From contig OW799237.1 in NCBI GenBank assembly GCA_941918925.1, positions 18,395,201 through 18,459,200 on the forward strand: a stretch of 64,000 nt of DNA, written 5' to 3'. The notes under the pieces are model-generated. The model was not told the DNA's origin, made no database searches, and worked only from the letters and a program-made list of their open reading frames with translations. Position numbers and translations under genes: made by a program. The stretch is from Phyto melanocephala. Its lineage: Eukaryota > Arthropoda > Insecta > Diptera > Rhinophoridae. Shown here piece by piece: positions 47,124 through 59,269 of the stretch (position 1 is the first letter of the stretch; each line of letters opens with the position of its first letter).

Positions 47124-47700
47124 AGGGTGTTTGTCAGTATTTTATAAACAGTCCGCCAAATGACTTTTTTTTTTGAAACAGGGCGAAAAACATCGAGTGT
47201 AGCTTCGGCTCTCTGGCACGTAGCGCCGTCCTGTTGAAACCAAATGTTGCCAATATCCTTCTCTTCAATTTTTGTGAACAAAGCTTCGTTCAACATGACC
47301 CGATAATGATCGCCATTGACTACGGCCACTCCTTGCTCATTTTCGAAGAAAAATGGGCCAATTATGCCACTGGACCAAAATCCGCACCAAACAGGGACTA
47401 GTTTTAGGTGTATCGGCTTTTCTATGGGTGCGGGTTTTCTGTGCCCCAAATGCGACAATTTTGCTTGTTTACATACCCGCCAAGATGAAAACGAGCTTCA
47501 TCTGAAAAGATGATTTTTGTTTTGGCAAAATCAGCATCTTCTGTAAGTCGATCGCAGACCCATTTAACGAAGCGTATACACAACCATATTCGTTTAGCGG
47601 AAGGATAAAACTAATTATATGTCAAATCAGATATGAGCTAAGTGTTACCATTCACGAAATAAGCACTAGTTGAAACAATAATATATTATAGCGGACCCTT
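47124..47700 (-). mobile_element. Mariner-type (DD41D-clade) element remnant, left TIR present
   Basis: AGGGTGTTTGTCAG at 47124 follows TA (47122-47123) and resembles the CGGGTGTTTTTTTCAG terminus at 10266. The transposase remnant reads away from the right on minus. A possible right end is the inverse of AAGGGT at 47695-47700, bordered by TA (47701-47702), but it matches only briefly. If correct, the element is about 577 bp, with both the N-terminal region and the third catalytic block deleted. Confidence 0.65.
47155..47590 (-). pseudogene. Mariner-type transposase remnant, first half of the catalytic domain
   Basis: On minus the reading starts near 47590 with FVKWVCDRLTEDADF, then KIIFSDEARFHLGGYVNKQN and CRIWGTENPHP (first catalytic Asp in FSDEA intact). 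A frameshift follows at about 47440, then IEKPIHLKLVPVWCGF, GIIGPFFFENEQGVAV, VNGDHYR, and IGNIWFQQDGATCQ with the second catalytic Asp, then LDVFRP. The third Asp block is deleted. The 127-codon frame 47075-47458 runs on past the element end into flanking DNA, so its C-terminus is artefactual. Sequence differs clearly from the 10.3-kb copy (EEKDIGNIWF against MNVDELWF), so it is a separate subfamily. The plus ORF 47316-47513 is its shadow. Confidence 0.85.
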
Positions 47701-48849
47701 TATAATTTTTTTTTATTAATTAACTATAAGTTTATTTTTTATTTAAAGAAATGTTATTTATTCCTTTCATATGATATATTAACCTTTTTTATTTGGAATA
47801 TCTAAAGTAATTTTAAGGAAAAATTAAAAAAAAAACTCACATTATTAATTAGAAAATTAAATTAGTTTTAAATGCTCATTTTTGTTTATATGTGCCGTTC
47901 ATTATGAAAGTGGTATAAGTCATACATTTGTTTTTTCGAGACATTTAATGTTTTGCATTTAAATAAATAAAAAATTATTTTAATATTGTGCATGACAATC
48001 TTTTTATAAATATGAAATTTTGTGTGTATCTTATACGAAAATGTTGTTTTAAAAGGTTGATTAGTCTTGGATCATTTTAAGACTTAACTGAATTACCTAA
48101 ACAGAATAATTTAAGTAAAGTTATAATTAACGTAAAGTACTTTATGAATGTTTAAAAATTATAAGTTGAAAATTCATATTATTTAAGGCTTTTATCTTTG
48201 TAAGATTCATAGAATATTTATGAAAAACTTGAGGGATGTAAGGTACAAAACATATGATAAAGTTATTTTTTTCGTTATTGGGAAGCGTTCAAATAGAGTA
48301 GAAATATTCTAATATTTCCGTAAAGTTTTGGTTTTATAATTTAGGTCGGTCAAGGAGTCATCTAAAGTTGTTTTATAAAACATCTTATAAGATTTATTTA
48401 TTTTTGGATTTACATTCAATAGTTTATGAAAATAATTCCATACTTACAACAACAATAAACACGTTACATAATTAATTCAAATTGATTTAAAAGTTTTTGA
48501 TATTTTAATTAGTTTTTTCTTCTTCTTCTTTGTTAATTAAAATTTGTGTTTAAATATTTGTTAAAACTGTTAATTTTATTTAAGAAACAGTATCATATTT
48601 ATGATAAAGTAGTACTAAATAAATTTTTAATAAATAATTTTTTGCTTCTTTGACCTTTTTTTGATCATACTCGTATCCTGATAATAATCGACCAAATAAT
48701 ATAAAAATAAAAAAATTTAATTTTGATGGCCTATAGCACTTTTATAGTTTTTGTAATTGAAATCCATATTTTTTTATTCTGTTTTACTGTTAGATATTTT
48801 TTGCAAACATTACTTCAAAACAACTAAACTGCATCAATGCAAAATCAAA
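47701..48849. other. AT-rich non-coding DNA, no gene seen
   Basis: Long A/T-rich stretch, no ORF, RNA gene or terminal repeat supported. Confidence 0.6.
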
Positions 48850-49085
48850 ACACAACTTTGAGCCTCAGTCTACTGTGATCTGAGTCTCCCTAACCTCTTG
48901 AAGTAAGTACTCCCATATGTTCCATCAGTAAAGATATTAATGTCACTATCCATGCCCTCATTGTGCATGACTCCATCTCCTATGAGCGTGCAAAGAAGCT
49001 CTTCGACCGCCTTCACTCTTTCTGCATCAGACTTTCCCTAACCTCCGTAAATTCGAGGTTCAGTATTCTCCTCTGCCCCATCAAT
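48850..49085. other. GC-rich coding-like island of unknown origin
   Basis: About 235 bp with near-balanced composition, many CTC/CCT words and few A/T runs, sharply bounded by AT-rich DNA. On plus, one frame gives HALIVHDSISYERAKKLFDR, continuing for about 20 more residues. On minus, a frame gives SDINIFTDGTYGSTYFKRL, which faintly recalls the FTDGS start of a retroelement RNase H. Neither is convincing. Probably a fragment of a retroelement or exon. Confidence 0.4.
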
Positions 49086-51480
49086 TGGTTTCTTTTTGAT
49101 TATCTCATGAAAATCGAATTAAACTAATTTAGTTTTAAGTATTATGGTGTGAAGTAACTGATTATTGTATTTTTTTTTTTTTTTTTTGACTTAGAACATT
49201 TTTGTTATTAAGGGCACATATGTTATTCAAAAACATTCTTTACGTTTTAGCATTTAGAAAGGTTACATAGTTTCTGCAAGCAAAATTTTGAAAAAAAAAA
49301 TTTATAGTTTGCCGTCGGCAGTTTTTTTTTATATAAAAAATGTACAAGAACATCGACTAACACTTTATTAATAGTATTAAAATACAGCTGAGTTTTGTAT
49401 AAGAAAATAATTAAAATTAACGCCAACAGGCTTGCTTGAGTATTAGGGTATTCGATTAAACAAATTGCTCTCTTGTATTTATTTCAGAATTTACAGAAAG
49501 TTGTTTATAAACTATTTAACTTTCAAATATTAAATAGCATTTGATTATAATTTTTTTTTAAGACTTTTTTATTACACTTTAGATTTATTAATTTCTTAAA
49601 CTATAAGATACTAATGACAATTGAATTGTCATAAATTGTTCTTAAGTTCATTTTACACAAATTGAATTTTTTTTCAGCTACCTTTTTTATATTTGCTTAA
49701 TAAAAATTATTTATTTAATTAGCAATTATTTTAGTATTATAAATCAATAAAATAAAATATATGAAATACAAAAAAAAGTAAACATTCTTATATGCAATTT
49801 TAATTACAAAAACTAATACTAATTATGGAAAGAACAACAACAATCGTCAATGACATGCTTTTGAACTTTTTGCAATTAATTCAGCAAATGTATTAAATTG
49901 TATTGTACATTAGTTAAGTGTTTTTCTAAATACATACATGTACATATAATTTTTAGTTACTTTTGTGTGTTAAAAAATAAAAACAAAATAATAATCATAT
50001 AATTTACAACAAAAAATTCTTTTTGTATAAAACACTATAAATTATAGCTGTGGGGGTAACACTTAACTAGACACCAGGAATTAATACCAGCACTTAAGCG
50101 TTAAATTTTAGTTGATGCAAATAAATTTCAAAGAACACTACTTTTGCAAAAGCTTCTAATAAAAAATTATATTTATATCTAAATATAAATCTGCATATTT
50201 ATAATAATATTTTTTTAAATTTACTAAACGTTTGTGAAACCAATCTTGCATAAACCTTTTGTTCAATAAAGCCTTGATTAATATGAAAAAAGACTATTAA
50301 TATTAGGGTTAATATTTCTAAATAGTTCAAGCCAAAAAGATTTTGTTTTCAAATAATAAATATTTGATTAAAATAAAATTTTATCCTTTAGTGCCTCAAA
50401 TATGTGCCCTCAAAAATATTGTTAAAGTTTAGTAAAATATTTTTAAGGCAATTAGGTACATTATTTCAGACTCGAAAAAAAATTGTTGCAAAGCAATAAA
50501 TATGAGCGGTAATATTTTAAAAATATTATATGGTAAAAGTCAATTTGATCAAGTTTTCGCATTCATGAAAAATTATAATTAGAAACTATATTAAAAGCAT
50601 ATTCAAGTAAAAATTCGTAACGAATAAAGAAAATATGGTTGTTCGTTTTTAAACTCAATTGTTTAGAAACATTTATTTATTTCATACTTAGACAAACTCA
50701 AAAGTTTGAAAGAAGTTTTCATTTTTTGACCAATTCTAAATAAAGTGTCAAACAATATAATATTTCCATACGTACCTTTTTTAAGTGTGTAGCGTACATT
50801 TAAGCTTTGACTAATGTGATACAAAGCATTGAACTTAACACAAACAATTGTATGGAGATTAATTTTCTCTGCTCAAATGCATAAACATTTTTACACAGTT
50901 TATCATTTTTAGAATTAATTATTACAATTCTTATGTGATTTTTTAATGCCGAAAGAAAAACAGGTGTCGTTAAATGAGTATTCTTAACCCTTATCATACC
51001 GACATAAAATATTACATACCATGCGAGCATGTTACTCCAAGGCACATACATGAAAATTTAAAGAAACAAATTTAATTAATTAAAATTAAGTAAATTTGGT
51101 GCAAAAATTTTATTATATCATTTTTGACGGCATGGTCTTACAATACGACTTTTGTTAGAATTACTCATATATAAATTTTTGCGTTGATTTGTTGCAGAAT
51201 TAGTTATTAGCAATAAGTGCTTTAGCAACTTCTCGTAAAGCCTATAGTTAACGAAATGTAGAAAGCCACATGCACATGTGGGTCTGACGTCACTAAAATG
51301 TTCAGAACTTCCTTTGTCAATAACAAAGAAAAACAAAATAACACTTTTTTTGTTGCATAAAGTTTTTCTACTGTTATTTACTAATTTGGGTGCGCTGATT
51401 TCAAATCTATCCTCCGATTTTTTGTAGCAGCTCTAGGGTACTCTAGCTCTACAGGTACATAAGTAGTCGATAGTTTATAT
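49086..51480. other. AT-rich non-coding DNA, no gene seen
   Basis: An 18-T run at 49170-49187. ORFs 50800-51051 and 51118-51336 (minus) have no recognised motif. The second is less AT-biased and lies just upstream of the pseudogene that starts at 51523, but I see no domain in it. Confidence 0.5.
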
Positions 51481-51522
51481 CAATTGTGGTGTAACTTAAC
51501 TAGTTCCTTTATAAATTTCAGT

Positions 51523-52449
51523 ATGTCTTCCTCGAGAAGGACGTATTTAAATTATCCTGATTGTTTTTGTGTTATTTGTGGAGAATATATGTTCCAAAAA
51601 TTTCGTTTAGTCGGACTTTGTGACCAAGGCATACTTGCACTATTTTGGGTTTCCGTTACCGTCAAAAACTAAACCTTAGATGCCAAGTTTGGTATGTAAA
51701 ACATGTGTTCAATCTTTGCGACTGTCGGCAAACAAAAAAGACACACTTTAAAGTACAAAGCTCCTATGATTTGTCGTGAACCATCCAACTATTATGACGA
51801 CTGTTATTTCTGTAACGAAAATCATAGGAATAAACCATAAATATTGCTCTAAGTGGAGATATCCAAACTTAAAATCTGCCACAAGATCAGTCTTGAGTAT
51901 TAGTGACACATTAACACCACAGCACCCATGTACATCTTCGAAAAATTCAGACCAGTGCAGCGGACAAACCGAAGACGACGACAGTGGTAGCGACAGTGAT
52001 TTTGATTGCTACGGTAGTCCCCGACAACTAAATCAAGATGATCTAAATAACTGGATCAGGGACCTTGGACTTTCTAAAACGGCATCAGAAATTTTAGCTT
52101 CTCGATTAATTAGTGAGGGTAGTGAGGAATTTTTTTTGGCAATAGAAAATGTGACGGCTACATTCAGCTCGTTGAACAGTTGCTGATACACTTCCAGTGG
52201 CTTGGATCCAACATGAGTATTAAGCTTCACCACCTTCATAGCCATCTATACTATTTTCCTGAAAATATCGGTGACCTAACCGAGGAACAAGGAGAGGGCT
52301 TTCACCAGCATATTCGCAATATGGAGGAGAGGTATCAAGGGCACTGGAATGAACATATTATGGCTTATTATTGCTGGAGCATTCAAAATAATACTTATAC
52401 AATATATCACTCTAGAAAATCCAAAAAAACGAAATTTTGTTCAGAATAA
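51523..52449 (+). pseudogene. Broken copy of an uncharacterised multi-copy arthropod protein family
   Basis: Pieces of one long protein occur in order on plus. MSSSRRTYLNYPDCFCVICG starts at 51523, directly after an acceptor-like TTTATAAATTTCAG. After a frame change comes a PW...VCKTC-like region near 51673-51720, then EPSNYYDDCYFC (51778). Another shift leads to YPNLKSATRSV, an acidic Ser-rich linker EDDDSGSDSDFD, LNQDDLNNWIRDLGLSKTAS, and EILASRL (to about 52110). Then a large central part is missing. The C-terminus resumes at about 52180 with MSIKLHHLHSHLYYFPENIG, DLTEEQGEGFHQ, MEERYQGHWNEHIMAYYCWS and a basic SRKSKKTKF tail, with a stop at 52447. I recognise this architecture from many near-identical 'uncharacterized' proteins in insects and hydra, which suggests a transposable-element-borne ORF. 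Its function is unknown to me. Confidence 0.75.
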
Positions 52450-52549
52450 ATATATTTAATAAATTTTTTAAACTTCATTTTCAATGAAAAATTCTGTCAC
52501 TTCATAACTCCAAAACTAGACCTGCTACATGAAAGCAGTAATTCAGCGA

Positions 52550-52830
52550 AAGTTAAATCAGCGTGGAAAAACTATTCAGATTTATGTAAAAAATCTCATG
52601 CAACAGACATGCTGCTTTCAAGTGTAATGCATCGAATGCTGTCCTTTAAAAGATCAATCGTTAGTAGTTTAACAGCAATTTTTAACAAAAATTTGGTGTA
52701 CCTTAACGAAATTTAGTTCGCCAAATCATACAAACGAGGTTGCCAATTTACAGATTTATTTCTTGAGATAATTTGGTCACTAAATGTATGGTTCAACACA
52801 GTCATGCCTTCACGCGCCATCTTGTTGAAA
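52550..52830 (-). pseudogene. Mariner-type transposase remnant, C-terminal catalytic part
   Basis: On minus from 52830: FQQDGA (second catalytic Asp motif, compare WFQQDGATCH at 10.7 kb). After a one-base shift comes REGMTVLNHTFSDQIISRNK, continuing SVNWQPRLYDLAN. This aligns with ...ERIISRNGPVNWPPRSCDLTPLD, so the third catalytic Asp is lost. Weaker similarity continues to about 52550. It lies convergent to the 51.5-52.4 kb pseudogene. No TIRs were found. It is a fifth transposase remnant of this clade in the window. Confidence 0.75.
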
Positions 52831-53770
52831 CTAATAAAAAATGAATAAAAAAACTTTAAATATCTTAAAAAATATCTTTAAGAATATTTTACGCAGTCCT
52901 TTAGTCATTGTAGCATGTTGAATGGTTTGATTTTGTGATTAAAAAATATGTTGACAAAATTCCACATATGGTACTGTCATCTGTATGTATTAAATTTTTG
53001 AATATTTTAAATCAAAATTTATTTAAATTTATCCTTTATAAATTAAATTTATCGCAAATTACCCTTAAAGCAATCTACCTTTTTTTGTGTTGTAATATTT
53101 ATCATGCCTCATATATTATCACCACTTATCTACCTATTTTATGCACCTATTATAAATTTATTTAACAACAAAGTTAAACACTTTTAGAAAAAAAAAAAAA
53201 AAACGCACACATTCAAAAAAAATTTTTTATTGATTAGCCGATTAGTTGTATTTGAATAGATTTGTTTGCGGTTCTTTATTTTACTGATCTCTTGAGAATT
53301 GCCAACAATCTAACACTTTTGTTGTGATTTGAAAGTTACTGAGGGGTTTCTATTCGCATAGTAATAGAGTATCAAGTGTGAGTTATTATTATTATTTTTA
53401 GCATACAGTTTATACAAATGTCCCCCCATTGAGTTGAATTGAATTGCAAAAAATAAAAAAAAAACTTGTTTATATAAATTTTTTATTTTTCTAATTTTTT
53501 CCTTCTTTTTTGTTGTGTTATTTTAAAATTTACATTATTACAGCTTGTTTTTACACCTCATCATCATATCGTCATTATTATAATATTGTAGATTAAAATA
53601 GAAAAATTAAATCGGGACTTATAGAGTTATAGTTGATTTAAAACATATACTACACTACATTTTAATGAAAAGTTAAATTTAGTAAAAAAATATTTTTATT
53701 TTTGAACAATTGAGAAATTAAAATTACTTTAAAATATTTAAAATGCAAAAAAAAAAAAAAAAAAATTGTA
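52831..53770. other. AT-rich non-coding DNA, no gene seen
   Basis: Poly-A tracts near 53188-53203 and 53746-53764. The ORF 52935-53165 is I/Y/L-rich noise. Confidence 0.55.
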
Positions 53771-55023
53771 CTTGCCACATGTTGCAACACCAATAAAAAA
53801 ACTTAATTTTATATATAACGCTTTTTGTAGCAGAATCTTAAGCATTTTGATTCCAAATTTGTATTTTTTAATACTTTTAGGACTTGCAACACGGGCTATA
53901 ACCACTGAAATACTTATCAGTAGCATATAATATATTTCAATTAGCTATAACGATAAAAATTAGTGAATTTTTCACACTTGCAACATGTGGCAATATGACC
54001 AAATTCAACCAAATTCGACTAAGTAAACTCTTATTTTAGAAGATATTGTTCAAAAAGTATGTTTAAAACAAAAAAGTGTATTTTAGAATAAAAAACTAGA
54101 ATCAGTGAAGTCTATTTTAGTTTGAGAGTGTGGAAATGTCGAGTAATCAAACCAGCGATATTCAGACAGCCAGACTATAACTCTGCAGTATATCTCTTCA
54201 GGAAATAATAATTTAAACCACCTAAAAACACACAAACAATTAAATAAAAAATTTGCAAACTTGCAACACATTTGAAATGAAAAAAGCTATATGCAATGTT
54301 GTATTATTTTTAAGGAAATTAGTACTTTTTAATTTTAGTTATATATGTTCATATATTTATTTTTATTATTAACTTGCAGCAATTTTATTTTTTGCTTTTT
54401 AACTAAAATATGGTTGTATAATTATCAAACATAAAAAATGTTTAAACTTGAGATTTACGAAAATAAAATGCTTAAAACAAGCCCTTTAGTAAAAAGTACC
54501 AAAGGTAGCGTGATATAAGTAACATGGCTCCCTCTAAATCTGAAAAAAACTCTGTACTATTTTAGATGAAATAAAAGAATTTATAAAAACAAAAAATAAA
54601 TTTTAACCTATATGCAACATGTTGCAAAATAATTTTTTTTTAATTTTTTCTCATTGGTAAAATTCAAAGTTTTTTTTTATTAAAATCTTTAAGTTATTTA
54701 ACCTGCAACATATGTACATATGTATATATGTTTAAAGTGTTACAAAAGCCTGGTTTGAAGTTTTTTTTAATAAAATTTATTTTTTTATGTGTGTATGTGT
54801 ATTAAAGTAAAGTAACTGAACCCTTTTTAAGGAATATGCCACCCCATAACCTTTATATATTTTGTATATATTTCAATAGTAAAAATAATAAAGATTATTA
54901 AATTTTTATACTTGCAACAATGGTTTACAGTGATATTAAGTTCACTATAATTAACAAATAACAACTACAAATAAAAAAATCACCAATATTTTGTTATCAC
55001 TTAACTTGCAACATGTTGCAAGT
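53771..55023. repeat. Palindrome-bearing ~100-bp periodic repeat, cluster 2
   Basis: Motif positions: about 53771 CTTGCCACATGTTGCAA, 53883 CTTGCAACACGG, 53977 CTTGCAACATGTGGCAA, 54259 ACTTGCAACACAT, 54372 AACTTGCAGCA, 54613 TGCAACATGTTGCA, 54702 CCTGCAACATATG, 54909 ACTTGCAACAATGG, and 55004-55023 ACTTGCAACATGTTGCAAGT (perfect 20-bp palindrome). Intervals cluster around 90-115 bp or twice that. Intervening DNA is AT-rich and diverged. Minus ORFs here are noise. Confidence 0.8.
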
Positions 55024-56150
55024 AAAAACTTTTATTAAAAAATAATCATTTTTAAAAAGGTTCATAGCTTTTAATTACAAACAAAAAAAAGGCAGCAGTA
55101 TAATTAAATTTTCACGCGAAATATTAACACTTTTTTAAATAATATTAAAAAGTCGCCATTAATTTTAAAGGATTTTATAGCTTTTATAGTCTCACAACTT
55201 TGACACAATTAATATTACTTTCCTCTATAATGTAGTACATATGTGCAGCAATATTATAAAAAAGTGTGAGTTTTTGTTATTATTGTCGTTGATGTTGCTA
55301 TACAACAAATGTTTTCGAGCGTAAAGCATTAATGCACAAAAAAACTGTGTTTTTTTTCTCGTATATTTTTAGTATTGTTACTATAGCCCACAACAATATA
55401 TTTAATGTTGCTGAGATAATTTGATTAGATGATCATTTGTTTACTCGTTTAGTTTAACTAATTTTTGTAAGTGTGTATGTTTGTGTGAGAGCATGTATTT
55501 TGATCTCTCCTGGGTGTAAAATAATATTTCTCTGCTAATAATTTTGTTTTTTTTTTTTTTGTAAATAATAATTTTTAAAAGTAGTATATAAACTTTATTT
55601 TATTGTAATGAGGTAAGTTATAGAATTATTTTGAACTTATATATTTTTAAACATTAAATTAATTACTTTAAATTACAATCAATAATTTAGTTTAGTTTAG
55701 TTTAGTTTAGTTTAGTTTATGTTTTTAATAATTAAATGTTAAACGTTCAGGGTTATTTTACACTAAGTAGCTTACGAAACATGAGACTTAAAAGTAGTTG
55801 TAAGCATGAAATCGTTATAAAATATTTAAAAATTTTTATTCACTAATAAATTGTTCAATAGGTGTGCTCTGAACTAAACTAATTTACAATTATATTAATT
55901 GAAATATTAATAATTTAATACATTCAAAAATAAAATATAAATATATAGTGTTTAATTAAAAATTCAGCTTTAATTAAATAAAAGCTTTTATTTCTCTTAA
56001 ATTAGTTTTATTTTACTAATTATTACACTAGTATGTGTAGAGATATATGTAAGTCTCCTAGATATTTATTTTATTTTATTTTATGTACGGCATATGTCTA
56101 TGAACTTATTATAAGATAATTTTTATACAATATAGAATGCTTTGAATCAA
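55024..56150. other. AT-rich non-coding DNA, no gene seen
   Basis: Includes the TTTAG pentamer repeat (55686-55718). No gene, RNA or element end is seen. Confidence 0.6.
55686..55718 (+). repeat. TTTAG pentanucleotide microsatellite
   Basis: Six uninterrupted TTTAG units followed by TTTA. It differs from the arthropod telomere unit TTAGG, which flies lack, so it is treated as an ordinary microsatellite. Confidence 0.95.
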
Positions 56151-56152
56151 AT

Positions 56153-56665
56153 CTTGCAACATGTGGCAAGTTTAAAAATTGACATTCTTATTTTCTTTTG
56201 AAAGTAAAAATTTGGTAATAAGTTTTTTTTATTTCCAATTTGAAAAATTTAACTTGCCACACATGAAAACGCCATTTAACAAACCTGCAACATGTGGCAA
56301 GTTACCAAATATAAAGCTTTTGACAAATTTTGAGTTAAACAAACTTAAATTTTTTAATTATTGATAAATAATTAAAATAAGTAAAGTTGCCACATGTGGC
56401 AAGTTTAAAATATTTTGAAATTTCGTTAAATATATTACATAAAATATTTATGTTATAAAAAATCAGTTTAAATCTGATTCATTGTATGGAATTTCATGCA
56501 TATCACATGGCAAAATTTTTATTATAATCACAAAAAATATTTTGATTTTAAGTCAAATACATGTTTCCTTTAACATTTTCTTAAACACTTTAGATTTACA
56601 TTATGTTGCATGTAGTACAATTCAAATATTTTGTTTATTTTAAGAGCAAAATAAGTATGCCACAT
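56153..56665. repeat. Palindrome-bearing ~100-bp periodic repeat, cluster 3
   Basis: CTTGCAACATGTGGCAAG (56153-56170), AACTTGCCACACATG (56251), CCTGCAACATGTGGCAAGTT (56285), TTGCCACATGTGGCAA (56387-56402, perfect), ATATCACATGGCAAAA (56502), TTATGTTGCATG (56601) and ATGCCACATC (about 56656). Intervals are about 98, 34, 102, 115, 99 and 55. Both the CAACATGTTG and CCACATGTGG forms, and hybrids of the two, occur. Confidence 0.8.
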
Positions 56666-59075
56666 CAAAAATTACATTAATAATTATGCAAGATCTGTTT
56701 TATATTTCGTTTTGTTGTTAACATTGTCGTTTTGCTTTAATTATAATTGCATGTTTAAACATTTTTCATAAAAAATCCATCAACGCATACCAAACAACCC
56801 ACACACAAACCAACAACCCATCATACTTACTTAAGACAAAAGACGCGCACGCACTTTTACTTTACACTATTTTCTTCACACATTTTACAATGTATGTACG
56901 TGTACATACATACTTTCTTTAAATAAACTAATATTAACTTAAATTCATTTAAATTAAAATAAAATTAAATAGTGAATTTTAATTATGTGTTTGTATCATG
57001 ATATAAATATCATTTCTAAATTCAAAATATGTTGACAACAAAATATATATGTGTATGTTCGCACATACAAACATACGAGCGACACAAACACCTCCGCCCG
57101 GCATTTGTTGTGAATGCGAAGTTAATTACATTGAATAGACATTGTATTTTATTCATTTCTTACTTGTACAAATGACATTTTGCTTAATAATTAAATACAT
57201 TTAATGTACAGAATTAATTAATTATTAGTGTACAAATATTTTTAATGCTTTTAATGTTGTATCGGTGTGTAGTTGTATGGTGTTCATTATGTTTTTATAC
57301 CCTTAACATGTTGTTGTTTAAGTTATTTTTATTATTATTTTGGGGTAATTAAACAATTGAAAACTTGCGTTTTTTTGTTTGTTTTATATATTTTGTTTTT
57401 TCAAATTTATTCTATAAAGGCTATTTTGTGTAAAAGTATATGTGAGCACATTTACTTCATAATGATCCATTCCATTTCACTCATTATTAACCTTCTCAAC
57501 ATCAATTAACTACAACCAACACCAGCAGTAGCAACACTACAGTAATGAAAGCATTTATATGAAGCAAATACTTTTCGCACTCACACATACACTTAATACA
57601 TTTAAGGGGGTAATTAAGTACAATTAAAATTCCGCTGACATTTCTCGCCTTTTCTTTCTCTCCGCTTGCTCTTCAATAAGATATAACATTGTAAAGGAAA
57701 ACAAACCAAGAAATGCTTAATGTACTACAGTAAGTTGTTGACATATTGATAGCGTGTAAGTTAAAAAACTAAAAAAAATTTCTTTTAAATAATTATTGAT
57801 GTATGGATGTGTGTCAGTGTTAGTGTATGCGTGTCTACGATTATTATGAAATAATATTATTATTGAATATATGATCATTTCATTGATTTTGATTGTTTTC
57901 TATTTATATTGTGCTGATTTTTACGTTTTTTTTTAATATATTTTCTGTTCAATTTATTTAATTTTTTTTTCTTCTTCAATGTTGTTGTTTAATTGTTTTT
58001 TTTTTCGTATATACTTAGAACTCTTTGTCACTGTTGTTGTTGTGCATATAAATTTGTGATCATTTAATATGTTTATTTATGTATATTAATAATAGAGAAA
58101 AAAAAGTATAAATAAGTAGAGAAATGAGATAGAAATGTTTACACTATTACACTACGACTTTAGTTGAATGAAAAATGAAAACTAAAAAAAAAATAAAAAA
58201 TAATAATGATCTGCTGACGTCAAATGCTAATTGAAATTAATTTAGAATAAAATAGTATATTATTACGAAAGTATCTGTAAATAAGCCAATGAAAGGAACA
58301 ATATTAGAAAAAAAAATTTTTTAAGTTGCAAAAAATTTATTAAAAGAAATTGTTAAGTTAATGAATATAACACAGATATGTTTAGTATATTTCTTAATTA
58401 GTTGCAATAAAATAAACTAATTTGTTTTATGTATGTAATATGCAAGTTTATATATTAGTGTATTATGAGTTGTTTAACATTTTCAATTAGAATAGAATTA
58501 TAAAATGCTTTATGGCAAGAAATTTAAGGAAAAAAACTTTAATTTAATTTCATTTTAAAAATTTGTACTAGCGGCAAAATTTTTTTACGTACGTTTTTTT
58601 CTATGAACATATATCGCACACAAAATACAACAATGTCTTAACTCAAAATTTTCTAACATTGATTTTTTCCATAAATCTAATCACATCACATATCTTTTGC
58701 TACTCAAAACATTTATTTCTTATTACAGTCGTGTCTGGATATAGTGAACTAATTTTTGCAAGGCTTGTTCATAGTATCCAGGTTGTTCTCTACATCAAGG
58801 TTGAAATTTTTGTTCAAAAACTCGTTTTATTTACTAAAAATACATACATGTAACTGCAATAGCTGATTGGAAACAATTTGTACAAAAAGGAAATATATGC
58901 ATATGTATATGTATTTAAGTTTAAAAAAATAATTGCTGTTGAAGTTGTTTTCAAAATTTTGTTCACTATTAGAGTTGTTTTCACTATCTAGAGTATTCCA
59001 TGCAAAAATTTTGGTGTTCACTATATGGAGGTGTTCACTGAACGTTTTGTAAAGTTCTGCTAATGCAAAAAAAGT
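56666..59075. other. AT-rich non-coding DNA, no gene seen
   Basis: ORFs at 57273-57509 and 58659-58853 are hydrophobic AT-noise without a recognisable domain. Several TTGTTG and poly-T runs. Confidence 0.55.
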
Positions 59076-59078
59076 ATG

Positions 59079-59192
59079 TTGCAACATGTTGCAAGTATGT
59101 TTTTAGAAAAATCTTAAAATCTATTCGTAAATAACTTAATAAGTGCTGCTAATATAAATTCATTTAATAATTTGTTCTTGCAACATGTTGCA
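59079..59192. repeat. Palindrome-bearing ~100-bp repeat, cluster 4 (two units)
   Basis: TTGCAACATGTTGCAA at 59079-59094 and TGCAACATGTTGCA at 59179-59192, exactly 100 bp apart, both perfect palindromes. Confidence 0.8.
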
Positions 59193-59269
59193 TATATAAA
59201 AAACAACTTTTATGGTAATGCAGAAATGTTTGTATTGAAATGTATATAAATATATGTTTGTATATAAAT

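Noticed and set aside
55686..55718. Possible interstitial telomere repeat
   Set aside because: Unit is TTTAG, not TTAGG, and flies do not use short telomeric repeats.
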